64,000 nt of DNA from Roseivirga thermotolerans. Lineage in GTDB: Bacteria; Bacteroidota; Bacteroidia; Cytophagales; Cyclobacteriaceae. Location of the stretch: contig NZ_BNAG01000002.1 of the NCBI RefSeq assembly GCF_014653175.1, forward strand, positions 853,406-917,405. Reading direction: 5' to 3'. The position numbers and the translations under genes are program-made. Under the pieces are notes generated by a model, which was given only the letters and a program-made list of their open reading frames with translations, ran no database searches and had not been told where the DNA came from. Every line of letters starts with the position of its first letter. Position 1 is the first letter of the stretch. Of the stretch, positions 9,526 to 18,152 are shown one piece after another.

Positions 9526-10970
9526 TGGGAGATATACAAGGATTTTTAAGATATGGCAGAGAACCCAAAAACAAACAGGCTGCCAGTCAAAGACTACAGC
9601 ACTTCAAGGAATTTGTAGAACCCTGGAACGAACAACAATACCATGAGCAAGCCGCCCGCTGCATGGACTGTGGTGTTCCCTTTTGTCATCAAGGTTGCCC
9701 ATTGGGCAATAAAATACCCGACTTTAATGATGCCGTATATCGTGGGCAGTGGAAGGAGGCCTGGGAGGTGCTCAAGAGTACCAACAACTTCCCGGAGTTT
9801 ACCGGTCGAATTTGCCCGGCTCCTTGCGAGGCTAGTTGTGTTTTAGGTTTAAACAACGCGGCAGTTAACATAGAGCATATTGAACTCGAAATTGCTGAAA
9901 GAGCCTTTCAGGAAGGCTGGGAACATGCCATTGTTCCGTCCGATGATACAGGATATAGAGTTGCTGTGGTGGGTTCAGGGCCTGCTGGTTTGGCAGCTGC
10001 GGAAGAACTGCGCAAGCAAGGACATTCAGTAACTGTCTTTGAACGTGATGAAGCCCCCGGTGGGCTTTTGAGATTAGGCATTCCAGACTTTAAATTAGAT
10101 AAAACCGTAATCGATCGTAGAATAGAACTGATGCAAAGGGCAGGCATTGACTTTTGCTGCGACACTGAGATAGGAAACGATATTAGCGTGACAGAGCTAG
10201 AAGAGAGGTTCGATGCTATTGTGCTTTGTGTTGGGGCAACGGTGCCCCGAGACTTACCCATTCCGGGTAGAAGCCTAAGCGGAGTCCATTTTGCCATGGA
10301 TTTTCTGAGTCACCAGAATCGTTTGATTTCCGGAAAGGTAGATCGGATATCTTCCGAGTTGAATGCCAAGAATAAGAAGGTGTTAGTGATTGGGGGGGGA
10401 GATACCGGAGCCGACTGTGTGGGGACAAGCAACAGGCAAGGGGCGCTTTGTGTTACCCAGATTGAACTAATGGAAAAACCACCGGAAGAGCGTACTGTAA
10501 CCAATCCATGGCCTGAGTGGCCCATGACCTTGAAAACATCAAGTTCGCACGAGGAAGGAGTAGCAAGAGATTGGTCTGTGCTTACCAAACGGTTTATTGG
10601 AGAAGATGGAAAGCTCACAGGAGTGGAAACGATAAGAATACGGTGGACAGATAAAGCGAAGTTTCGGTATGAAGAAATTCCCGGTTCTGAAGAGGTGATT
10701 GAGTGTGATTTGGCCTTTCTGGCAATTGGTTTTGCGCATCATGAAAAGAGCCTTTCTACCCTGTTTGGCCTTGAGCTAGACCCGAACCGCAATGTAAAAA
10801 CTACTGGCTTCAAGGCATTAAAAAAGACGGGAGAAACCAGTCGGTCAATGATCTTTGCCGCAGGTGACTGTAGAAGAGGTCAGAGCCTGGTAGTTTGGGC
10901 TATTGCAGAAGGTAGAAGAGCGGCAATGGCTGTGAATAATAGCCTTGAGAAGGCCGCTCTGCAAGCGTGA
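9525..10970 (+). CDS. gltD: Glutamate synthase, small (beta) subunit
   Basis: GltD oxidises NADPH and passes electrons through FAD and iron-sulphur clusters to GltB. The 481-aa protein has the N-terminal cysteine-rich region with CMDCGVPFCHQGC (about residues 46-58) and CPAPCEASC (about 96-104), an FAD-binding Rossmann motif GSGPAGLAAAEEL (about residue 150) and a second dinucleotide motif VIGGGDTGADC (about 290). The C-terminus carries the AAGDCRRGQSLVVWAI FAD motif. The start codon overlaps the last base of gltB. No clear intrinsic terminator was seen in the 52 bp before the convergent gene at 11023. Confidence 0.98.
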   Translation: MGDIQGFLRYGREPKNKQAASQRLQHFKEFVEPWNEQQYHEQAARCMDCGVPFCHQGCPLGNKIPDFNDAVYRGQWKEAWEVLKSTNNFPEFTGRICPAPCEASCVLGLNNAAVNIEHIELEIAERAFQEGWEHAIVPSDDTGYRVAVVGSGPAGLAAAEELRKQGHSVTVFERDEAPGGLLRLGIPDFKLDKTVIDRRIELMQRAGIDFCCDTEIGNDISVTELEERFDAIVLCVGATVPRDLPIPGRSLSGVHFAMDFLSHQNRLISGKVDRISSELNAKNKKVLVIGGGDTGADCVGTSNRQGALCVTQIELMEKPPEERTVTNPWPEWPMTLKTSSSHEEGVARDWSVLTKRFIGEDGKLTGVETIRIRWTDKAKFRYEEIPGSEEVIECDLAFLAIGFAHHEKSLSTLFGLELDPNRNVKTTGFKALKKTGETSRSMIFAAGDCRRGQSLVVWAIAEGRRAAMAVNNSLEKAALQA

Positions 10971-11022
10971 AGATGGCATGACAGAGGCCACTGGTTTTGA
11001 AATGAGGTATTTAAAGCACCGG

Positions 11023-11424
11023 CTAATTTTGCTCAGTTTTTATAGGCGAAGTATAAATAAAGAGGGTTAAGAAGCTCAAAAACCACAGGGCAAAGCCAAT
11101 GCCCACAGCTGTTTTGGTACTAGCGGAACTTGTGTCGTTTGGTATTTCAGGGATTAGAAACGTGAATAATGAAAAGAGTATTGCCAATGAGGCAAACATT
11201 AGCTTTTGGCGGGGATAATTTTTGGAGATAATGAGTCCAATGAAATAGCATGGGTTAGCTAACCAAGCCAGACCAAAGAATGAAAGATCGAAAATTCCTA
11301 TCCATCCAAGAATCAGGCAATGAAAACCCAATAGGTCATTGAACCAGAAGGCTGGCATAACTAGTGAGACTATGTAGAGAAGAAATGAAATTTCGCTGAG
11401 CGTATATTTACCTATGGCTTTCAT
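11023..11424 (-). CDS. Small four-helix membrane protein of unknown function
   Basis: The 133-aa product is almost wholly hydrophobic with four predicted membrane helices (about residues 10-30, 36-66, 76-92 and 106-126) and a short polar C-terminus. I do not recognise a family. Its ATG overlaps the stop codon of the DUF1801 gene by one base, and that gene in turn overlaps the M48 peptidase gene by four bases, so the three form one tight operon. It converges on gltD. Confidence 0.6.
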   Translation of the reverse strand: MKAIGKYTLSEISFLLYIVSLVMPAFWFNDLLGFHCLILGWIGIFDLSFFGLAWLANPCYFIGLIISKNYPRQKLMFASLAILFSLFTFLIPEIPNDTSSASTKTAVGIGFALWFLSFLTLFIYTSPIKTEQN

Positions 11425-11843
11425 TAATTGCCCAGTAGTGGAAGGTGTTTAATTTTATGGTAGTTAAGGGCCATTTGTATACAGTGCTTTAGCGCTTTAT
11501 AAGGAAAAGGGCCAGTTAAAGGTAAAACAATGGATCGGTTACCTTCAAATTGAAGGGCCTGATCATACAGGGTCCTGAAAGTGGGAACCAAACGAGAGGT
11601 GCACTTAAAGTATACGGCCACTTTATCGGCTGCTTTTGGTTTCCAGTCCATTCTAACTGTACTGCCTTTTGCGGTCAGATAGCTGGGTTCTCCCCACTTT
11701 AGGGTTTCTTCCAATTGGCTTAGACCTTCAATTTCTGTGGCGGCTTCTATTAAAAGACTCCGTAGATTAGACATTCTGAGCCGCACTTCATCAGGATAAG
11801 CAGAGAAAACATTTAATACACGCGGGTCTGTTACAATAATCAT
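11424..11843 (-). CDS. DUF1801 (YdhG-like) domain protein
   Basis: The 139-aa cytoplasmic protein shows the DUF1801 pattern: an N-terminal helix pair (YPDEVRLRMSNLRSLL), the LEETLKWGEPSYLT segment near residues 45-58 and the DKVAVYFKC strand near 73-81. The family has a small alpha/beta fold and no established biochemical activity. The gene starts with the ATGA overlap that ends the M48 peptidase frame and ends in a TAATG overlap with the membrane-protein gene. The tight packing argues for co-translation, but no joint function is evident. Confidence 0.75.
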   Translation of the reverse strand: MIIVTDPRVLNVFSAYPDEVRLRMSNLRSLLIEAATEIEGLSQLEETLKWGEPSYLTAKGSTVRMDWKPKAADKVAVYFKCTSRLVPTFRTLYDQALQFEGNRSIVLPLTGPFPYKALKHCIQMALNYHKIKHLPLLGN

Positions 11844-13969
11844 ACAACTACTTTTGGGTTGGGGGCGTAGGCCACTTCGTGCAACTTTATCATTTCAGTC
11901 AATGCTTTATTGTAGATTCTGTCCAGCCTGTTTTTGATATCTGCCAACTGAAATCTAAACAGTTGTATTTTTTCAAAGTTGAGTGTGTTTTGGGAGATAA
12001 AGGCCAACTGTTCTTTAAGCAGAAAGCTTTTAAGTTTGGTTTCTGAAACATGACTCAAACGAGGAATCTCTACATGATCAGCCTTTAGTAGCAGTTCTTC
12101 AATCTGTAAATAAATTTTACGCAAGTCATGAGCTATCATGGCAATTTCACCATCGGTAATGCGCTTCTTGCTAATGATGTGTTGTATTTGCTCCTCCAAT
12201 TGGTTTTGACAGTCTAGTAGCGTTGAGTAGGTAAGATTTAGTGAACGAATGAACCTGTAGATGCCCAGCAGCTCATCGGTAGATAAATGATTTTCGTTGT
12301 AATAGGCTAGTACCTTTGTGAGCACTTTAGTGTCTTCTTGCTTGTACCATTCATGGTCTTTCTCCATAACTTTGACCAACTCAGTATATTCTTTCTTTAG
12401 AGCTTCTTTATCCTTTTTAGAGTCATTGGAGGCTTTTAAAGACCATTTCTGATCGACTGTTTCCATAGATTGCACCACCTCAATTATACGATTTTGGTTT
12501 TTGGCAATAGCCGCCATCTTCTGTTCAAATTCCTTCCCCCAAAGCTCAACCTCCTCGAGCCCTTTTGAGCCGTTAACAAGGGTTTCCAATTCCTGATCTT
12601 CGGGAATATGAATGTTTCGAGAATTATAAAAGCCCAAATAATGTTCAGGAAACTCCCCCTCAGAAAGTTCTTGTTCAATAAACTTCTGAACCTCACTGGC
12701 AGGACTAATCTCCTGTGGTTTCTCTCCAAAATATAGGGCATAGAAATTTGAGGTAACTTTTTCAGCCAGTTCATCTTTGTTACCAAACAGAATCCATGGG
12801 CTTCGGTCGTCACTGGTACCCTTCACATAGTTCTTCTTGGCATTTCTTTCTCTCAGAAAGTTAGAGGGGTGACTGGCATACATTTGGGGCGCCTCCTTGT
12901 CTTTATCTCCTTCAAAAAGCCAATATTCTGATGTATCCGAGTTTTTCAGTCGGTATTCAAGAAGTGTCTCCCGAAAGGCAGGGTGCTTCTTTTTAAAAAA
13001 GGAAAAACATTCGGACTGATGATGAAAGATGTTGTTGGTAAAAAGATGCTCATCGCGGGCATCAACCAGCTTAGAAATGACCACATTCATCACTTCAGAC
13101 GCAGAACCCAACCGATACAAGCCATTGATTATTTGGTTGCTACCGGTTACACTTACGGCCACCAGGTCGGCATTAAATTCCATTTGCCGCAAAAGCGAGG
13201 CGTGTAGAGCGTTCAACCCCTTGTATAATAGACTCATGAGGAAACGAACCAGCCAAATAATGGGCATGAGCAGCCACGCAAAAATGGAAAAACGAACGTC
13301 TAAAGATTGCCACTTTTCTAATGTTTCGTCCCATTTGTCTCGTTCATACACCATGTCATGAATGATTTTATTGGCCATATATACATAGCTTCCCAGCTTC
13401 ATGCTGCTTTGTGCAAAATGACCAAACTCATGGGCAATTACCGCTTTGAACTCGCTGAGATTGATACTGTTTACCAGTCCAAGGCCAATCAAAAGGTTTT
13501 TGCGGCCGGGAAAAAATAGACTAAAAACAGTGCTGTTGTAGAATACCGAGGCATTGATTTCATGGTTCACAAATATCTTTTTAGGAAAAGGCGCACCAAC
13601 TTCATCGCTCAATTGCCGGATAAACTGAAAGAGTTTTGGATGGTCTCTTTCCTTTATTTCCACATGGTTAGTACCACTTCCAGAGTTTTTCTTGAAGATA
13701 AACTTGAGAAGAAATAAAAAAAGCATGACTGCCATACCTGCCATACCAAACTTGAGTAGCAAGTGCCAATGGTTAAATTTTTTGGGTAGAGGAAAAGTAA
13801 TGATCTCGTAAATGAGATTGACTGAGCCCACTATCATGGCCAAGTAAACCAGAATAAAGACCAGAATAGCGATAAGGTTGATGAAAATCTGTAAACGATA
13901 TTGACCGGATAATTTGGTGAGATCATCTTTGAAAGCTTTAGGGCTTTCAGGATAAAACGATTGTGACAT
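11840..13969 (-). CDS. M48-family membrane zinc metallopeptidase with long C-terminal helical region
   Basis: The 709-aa product has two or three membrane segments near the N-terminus (about residues 27-57 and 70-92) followed by the M48 domain. The zinc motif HEFGH is at residues 180-184, and a further membrane segment pair lies near 228-252. The third zinc ligand is probably the Glu in the LRQMEFNADLVAV segment (about residue 275). The last 250 residues are charged, coiled-coil-like helices, making the protein much longer than HtpX (about 290 aa). M48 members degrade or process membrane and envelope proteins; the target here is unknown. It is the first gene of a three-gene operon with overlapping frames. 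Confidence 0.85.
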   Translation of the reverse strand: MSQSFYPESPKAFKDDLTKLSGQYRLQIFINLIAILVFILVYLAMIVGSVNLIYEIITFPLPKKFNHWHLLLKFGMAGMAVMLFLFLLKFIFKKNSGSGTNHVEIKERDHPKLFQFIRQLSDEVGAPFPKKIFVNHEINASVFYNSTVFSLFFPGRKNLLIGLGLVNSINLSEFKAVIAHEFGHFAQSSMKLGSYVYMANKIIHDMVYERDKWDETLEKWQSLDVRFSIFAWLLMPIIWLVRFLMSLLYKGLNALHASLLRQMEFNADLVAVSVTGSNQIINGLYRLGSASEVMNVVISKLVDARDEHLFTNNIFHHQSECFSFFKKKHPAFRETLLEYRLKNSDTSEYWLFEGDKDKEAPQMYASHPSNFLRERNAKKNYVKGTSDDRSPWILFGNKDELAEKVTSNFYALYFGEKPQEISPASEVQKFIEQELSEGEFPEHYLGFYNSRNIHIPEDQELETLVNGSKGLEEVELWGKEFEQKMAAIAKNQNRIIEVVQSMETVDQKWSLKASNDSKKDKEALKKEYTELVKVMEKDHEWYKQEDTKVLTKVLAYYNENHLSTDELLGIYRFIRSLNLTYSTLLDCQNQLEEQIQHIISKKRITDGEIAMIAHDLRKIYLQIEELLLKADHVEIPRLSHVSETKLKSFLLKEQLAFISQNTLNFEKIQLFRFQLADIKNRLDRIYNKALTEMIKLHEVAYAPNPKVVV

Positions 13970-14212
13970 GCTTAAAAAAATATAGCATAAAGTATGGAGT
14001 TATTGGCAGAATTGAAAGCGATGACAAAGGCAATTGTTCTATGTGGTGTGCTAATGAAAAGGTACTGTCCAACCTCTAATTCTACAGATAGCCTCTCTTT
14101 AACGTAGTGAATGCAGCATCAAAAAGTCAAAAAAAGCTCATTCTTAATTTGTTTGTACACAGACGGGCTGATTCTAAAATTCCTCACTATTGAATATCAG
14201 AGACTTAAAAAC

Positions 14213-14247
14213 CCCTGAACCTGTCTTGGTTACAGACAGGTTCAGGG
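14213..14247 (-). terminator. Intrinsic terminator of the MATE gene
   Basis: A perfect 14-bp stem (14213-14226 with 14234-14247, CCCTGAACCTGTCT and its complement) with a 7-nt loop lies 53 bp after the MATE stop. On the minus strand it is followed by GTTTTTAAG. The rest of the 330-bp space between the M48 start (13969) and the MATE stop (14300) shows no gene or other strong motif. Confidence 0.75.
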
Positions 14248-14299
14248 TGAGTTTTAATTGACACTTGAGGCAACCTCCGTTTGGTGTGATGAAGCCGGC

Positions 14300-15709
14300 C
14301 TATACCTGAGTGACTTTCCACTTACCTTTCTTAAAAAGAATAATAGAAACCACTGCAATCAGCATTTCTGAAATAGTTATGGCTCCAAAAACGCCAATAG
14401 GCCCCCAGTCTAAATAAAGAGCAGCCAGGTAAGCCAGGGGTATCTGAAACAGCCAGAAACAAAAGAAATTAATTATGGTTGGAGTTTGGGTGTCGCCAGC
14501 GCCATTAAAAGCCTGAGTAACCACCATGCCATAAGCATAAAACACATAGCCTGCTGTGATTACCTGTAAGCTCAATGCACCGTAAGTGATTACATCGTCC
14601 ACATCGCTAAACCAACTGATAATTTGTTGGGCCATAAGCAAATACACCAACGATATGAGCACCATAAAAATGGCATTGTACTTACTTGTTTTCCATACCG
14701 AGGCTTCTGCACGTTCCGGTTGTTTGGCTCCAAGGTTTTGTCCAACCAAAGTTGCTGCTGCGTTACTCATTCCCCACGAAGGCATAAGGGTAAACATCAT
14801 TACACGAATGGAAATGGTATAACCAGCCAGCACATCACTACCAAACTCAGACATTATGCGCATTAGAAACACCCAGCTGGAAGTACCAATGAGAAACTGG
14901 CCTATACCTCCCAACGATATTTTAATGAGATTGAGCATTACCTTTGCTTTCCACACAAAGTCTCTGATACTCAGTTTTATTCTGCTCCATCCAAAGAAAA
15001 GAATGGTAAACTGAGCGATCACTGCCACACCTCGACCAATGGTGGTGGCTATGGCTGCTCCTTCCACACCATAGGCCGGTATGGGGCCCAGGCCAAAAAT
15101 GAAGATGGGATCCAGAATAATATTGAGACCATTGGAAATCACTAAAGCCCACATAGCCACAGAAGCATCTCCGGCACCACGAAAAATGGCATTGATTAGG
15201 AAGAGTAGCATAATGGTAATGTTACCACCTATCAATATGCGGGTATAGCCGTAGCCTTCTTCTATAAGAGAAGCCTCACCACCCATAAGCCCCAAAATTT
15301 CTTTGGGGTAAATAATGCCTATGGCACCAATAACAATGGAAATGATAGTGCCGAGAATGATGGCCTGTACGGCCGCTTCAGCAGCGCCTTTTTTGTCTTT
15401 CTCGCCAGTTCTTCTGGCCACTACCGCTGTTGCCGACATACTTAGACCAATGGCCAGAGCATACAGCAGCGTAATTACCGATTCGGTTAAACCCACAGTA
15501 GCTACGGCATTTACAGATACTCTTGAAACGAAAGCTATATCGACCAGGGCAAATGTAGACTCCATGAGCATTTCGAGGATCATGGGTACAGAAAGCATGA
15601 AAATGGCTTTTCTAATGCTACCGGTGGTGAAGTCTTCTTCATTGCCGCGTATGGCAGCAATTAGGTATTGAAAATACCTCTTGAATTTATTTTGAGGAAT
15701 AGATGTCAT
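14300..15709 (-). CDS. MATE-family multidrug/organic-cation exporter
   Basis: The 469-aa protein has twelve predicted membrane helices in two related halves, the normal MATE arrangement, and a 35-residue polar N-terminus. Conserved-looking segments include MLSVPMILEMLMESTFALVD (helix 1) and LFLINAIFRGAGDAS, with the matching AFNGAGDTQTP in the second half. MATE proteins export cationic drugs or metabolites in exchange for sodium or protons; the substrate is not predictable. The gene has its own leader (see 15761-15817) with a TAGTTTTG promoter element at 15839-15846 on the minus strand, and its own terminator. It is therefore probably monocistronic and separately regulated. Confidence 0.9.
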   Translation of the reverse strand: MTSIPQNKFKRYFQYLIAAIRGNEEDFTTGSIRKAIFMLSVPMILEMLMESTFALVDIAFVSRVSVNAVATVGLTESVITLLYALAIGLSMSATAVVARRTGEKDKKGAAEAAVQAIILGTIISIVIGAIGIIYPKEILGLMGGEASLIEEGYGYTRILIGGNITIMLLFLINAIFRGAGDASVAMWALVISNGLNIILDPIFIFGLGPIPAYGVEGAAIATTIGRGVAVIAQFTILFFGWSRIKLSIRDFVWKAKVMLNLIKISLGGIGQFLIGTSSWVFLMRIMSEFGSDVLAGYTISIRVMMFTLMPSWGMSNAAATLVGQNLGAKQPERAEASVWKTSKYNAIFMVLISLVYLLMAQQIISWFSDVDDVITYGALSLQVITAGYVFYAYGMVVTQAFNGAGDTQTPTIINFFCFWLFQIPLAYLAALYLDWGPIGVFGAITISEMLIAVVSIILFKKGKWKVTQV

Positions 15710-15760
15710 TGTTGAGAATTATGAAAAGTAAAAAGTAAAAAAGAGTAGGCGACCGGGAGA

Positions 15761-15817
15761 TTATCCCAGGTTCAGAACCAGTGCACGGACGGCAAGTATG
15801 GTAGATGTAATTCTCAT
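15761..15817 (-). other. Possible 18-codon leader peptide upstream of the MATE exporter
   Basis: Between a TAnnTTTG match (15839-15846, minus) and the MATE start there is an ATG-initiated 18-codon frame, MRITSTILAVRALVLNLG, ending in TAA at 15761. Its stop lies in the loop of a small stem (ACC-GGGA with TCCC-GGT) followed by a pyrimidine-rich tract. Such an arrangement fits ribosome-mediated attenuation or translational control, as known for other resistance and transport genes. The frame is short and could be chance. Confidence 0.3.
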
Positions 15818-15871
15818 AAAATCATGATGTTTGCAAAGCAAAACTAATTTTCCAAAAAGTCCTAAAGAAAA

Positions 15872-16558
15872 TTAGGTTTTGAGTAATATTTCTTTCAGGT
15901 GTTGCATTCCGGAAGACGCTTTGTCTTCAATATAACTTACTTCTCTGCCCAAATAGGAGGGTGGTCGTTTAGGGTCTACCAAATAAATCGGGCAATGAGC
16001 CGGAGTGTATTGCACCAAACCAGCTGCAGGATAAACCTGCAAAGAGGTGCCAATCACAAGAAAAACATCGGCATTTACAGTTTCTTCAATAGCCGGGTCC
16101 ATCATGGGAACTGCTTCGCCAAACCACACAATATTTGGTCTGAGCTGACTGCCTTTTTCGCAAAGGTCGCCAATGTTTAGCTGCCAGTCGTCTAGCGTGT
16201 ATACAAGGCGCTCATCAATGCTGCTGCGCGATTCAAACAATTGACCATGCAGGTGGATGACATGGGTTGAGCCGGCTTTTTCATGCAGGTTGTCTACATT
16301 TTGAGTAATTACTGTGACTTCAAAATGCTGTTCTAATTCGGCCAATATTTTATGGGCTGCATTGGGCTGTGCATTGAGGGCTTGCTTTCTACGTTCGTTG
16401 TAAAACTTGAGCACCAACTCCGGGTTTCGTTGCCATGCCTCGGGAGTAGCCACTTCAGTTACATCGTGCCCTTCCCAAAGGCCATCAGAATCGCGGAAGG
16501 TCTTAAGGCCGCTTTCCGCACTTATTCCGGCTCCTGTCAATGCTACCAGTTTCTTCAT
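15872..16558 (-). CDS. cobB: Sirtuin (NAD-dependent protein deacylase), class III-like
   Basis: The enzyme uses NAD to remove acyl groups from lysines. Numbered from the ATG, it has GAGIS (9-13), FRDSDGLW, TQNVDN (85-90), the catalytic His104 in HLHG and RPNIVWFGE. Tyr53 and Arg56 (FYNERR) match the YxxR pair that class III (SIRT5/CobB-like) sirtuins use to bind succinyl or malonyl groups. The region that normally holds the structural zinc has a single Cys (Cys123), so the zinc site looks lost. A TTG 18 nt upstream would extend it into the HD-domain gene; ATG at 16558 is preferred. It is the last gene of the run behind topA. Confidence 0.88.
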   Translation of the reverse strand: MKKLVALTGAGISAESGLKTFRDSDGLWEGHDVTEVATPEAWQRNPELVLKFYNERRKQALNAQPNAAHKILAELEQHFEVTVITQNVDNLHEKAGSTHVIHLHGQLFESRSSIDERLVYTLDDWQLNIGDLCEKGSQLRPNIVWFGEAVPMMDPAIEETVNADVFLVIGTSLQVYPAAGLVQYTPAHCPIYLVDPKRPPSYLGREVSYIEDKASSGMQHLKEILLKT

Positions 16559-16568
16559 ACTGCAAGAG

Positions 16569-17111
16569 TTAGCCAATGCCCAGCTCCACTTTGTTTTTCT
16601 CCAAAACGTTAATAATAAATTGGATATGGTCGTCTAGTTCTACTCCTAAAAGCTTAACACCTGTTTCTATTTCGTCTCTTTCTACTTTAGCTGCAAAGCT
16701 CTTTTGCTTGAGTTTTTTCTTAACCGATTTGGGAGTCAGCCCGTCAATTCCTTGTGGTCTTACCTGGCAGCAGGCTATAATAAATCCGGTGAGTTCATCG
16801 CAGGCCAATAGTGCTTTATCAAGCAAGGTCTCATAGCTCACACCCCATTTGGTATAGTGGGCAGCTATGGCATGGGCCATTGTGTCTTCGCCTTTCTCTC
16901 TTAACAGGGCCACAATTTTATGAGGGTGTTCTTCAGGAAATGCCTCGTAGTCAGCATCATGGAGCATGCCCGTTATTGCCCATTGCTCCGCATCCTCGCC
17001 AAAATGCTCTCCATAAGCTTCCATAACCAGCTCTACACTTCGGGCATGTCGCAGTAGGCTTTCAGTCTTAGTCCAGTTTTCGAGTATAGTTCTTGCTTCT
17101 TTTCTGTTCAT
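16569..17111 (-). CDS. HD-domain hydrolase
   Basis: The 180-aa protein shows the HD phosphohydrolase pattern: an N-terminal histidine in LLRHARSVELVM (His22 or so), MLHDADYE (the HD pair, about residues 48-49), EEHPHK and a downstream conserved Asp in LACDELTGF. These proteins are metal-dependent phosphohydrolases, often on nucleotides; the substrate is not known. It overlaps the alpha/beta-hydrolase gene by four bases (ATGA), and the sirtuin ATG lies 10 nt after its stop. The three genes thus form one translational run, with topA 70 bp upstream. Confidence 0.8.
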   Translation of the reverse strand: MNRKEARTILENWTKTESLLRHARSVELVMEAYGEHFGEDAEQWAITGMLHDADYEAFPEEHPHKIVALLREKGEDTMAHAIAAHYTKWGVSYETLLDKALLACDELTGFIIACCQVRPQGIDGLTPKSVKKKLKQKSFAAKVERDEIETGVKLLGVELDDHIQFIINVLEKNKVELGIG

Positions 17112-18082
17112 TTGAGGTGTTTTTCGAAAAAGGCTACGATGGTTTCTTTGAGTTCTTCGTTCAGTGGTAGATCCGGGTTTGTATAAGATGCCATGTTTTT
17201 ATTCTTATCAGCCGGAGCATTCTTAAGAATGTGGTTCATACCATCAATTACTTTGAGTTCTGCCCTTTCATTGGCAATCTGCAAGCGTTGGGCATCATCT
17301 ACGGTCACTTGTAAGTCGGTGCTGCCCGCCACCACCAATATTGGGATTTCGAGTTTTTCCATTTCAACCAATGGGTCGTACTTCATCCATGAAATCATGA
17401 AGGGCTGTACGCTCGGCCTGAAAACGCTGAGCAAATAGGGCGGTATATTTTCAACGGTTTTGCCTTGCTCCAATTGGGCAAAAATGCTTTTGGCTTCTTC
17501 TACAATGTTCGATGGGTTGAAGGGGTTGGACTTGATTTGGAGCATAATGGTTTCATCGATAGTAAGGGATGGCCCGGCCAATGAGGCAAAAGCTTTAACA
17601 CCAGGCTCTTGAGAAATTCGCATACCAATTAGCGAACCCTGCGAATGCCCAATTACTCCAATATTCATAAAGCGTTTGTCTTTTGACAGGTAGTGAAGCC
17701 AAGCGCGGGCATCGTCTACAAAATCTTCAAAAATAAGTTCGCTTTCAGAAGTAGGAGTATGGTTGCTTAGACCAAGGCCTCGTTTGTCGAATCGTAAGGA
17801 GGCAATGCCATTGGCCGCAAGGGTTTCGGCCAACAACTTGAGGGAGTTGTTTTTGCCTTCTAAGGCTGCCGAGTTGCCATCTTTATCGGTTGGTCCTGAA
17901 CCCTGAATGATTAGTACTACCGGTAGTTTCTTTTTAGAGCCTTCAGGAAACATAATGGCTCCGCCCAGTTCATGGCCTTCATTTTGGATATGAACCATCT
18001 CTTCCTCGAATCGTTGTGCGTGGTTGAGGAATGGGCTAAGGATTAAGATCAGAAAGATTGAAAATGATATCAGTCTGCTCAT
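17108..18082 (-). CDS. Exported alpha/beta hydrolase (serine esterase/peptidase-like)
   Basis: A signal peptide (cleavage near residue 22, NHA-Q) is followed by an alpha/beta-hydrolase domain. The oxyanion segment VVLIIQGSGPTDKDGN is near residues 55-70, the nucleophile elbow GHSQGS near 145-150, the acid in VVAGSTDLQV near 253 and the catalytic His in DGMNHILK near 281. The combination of GSGPTDKDG and GHSQG resembles the EstA/YqiA-type serine hydrolases common in Bacteroidota. Length (324 aa) is normal. It overlaps the downstream HD gene by four bases and follows topA by 70 bp. Confidence 0.85.
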   Translation of the reverse strand: MSRLISFSIFLILILSPFLNHAQRFEEEMVHIQNEGHELGGAIMFPEGSKKKLPVVLIIQGSGPTDKDGNSAALEGKNNSLKLLAETLAANGIASLRFDKRGLGLSNHTPTSESELIFEDFVDDARAWLHYLSKDKRFMNIGVIGHSQGSLIGMRISQEPGVKAFASLAGPSLTIDETIMLQIKSNPFNPSNIVEEAKSIFAQLEQGKTVENIPPYLLSVFRPSVQPFMISWMKYDPLVEMEKLEIPILVVAGSTDLQVTVDDAQRLQIANERAELKVIDGMNHILKNAPADKNKNMASYTNPDLPLNEELKETIVAFFEKHLK

Positions 18083-18152
18083 AGTCGATCAGTTAGAAAG
18101 CTAATGATTTCAATGGAGACTTAAAACAATAAGTAGGCCAATGGGGCCAATG

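Noticed and set aside
15721..15800. Minus-strand leader of the MATE gene contains GAACCTG and GGATAAT, recalling the 3' half of the TPP riboswitch
   Set aside because: The CTGAGA core is not present in proper form, the P1 closing stem cannot be formed, and the spacing of the hairpin is wrong; the leader-peptide reading explains the region at least as well.
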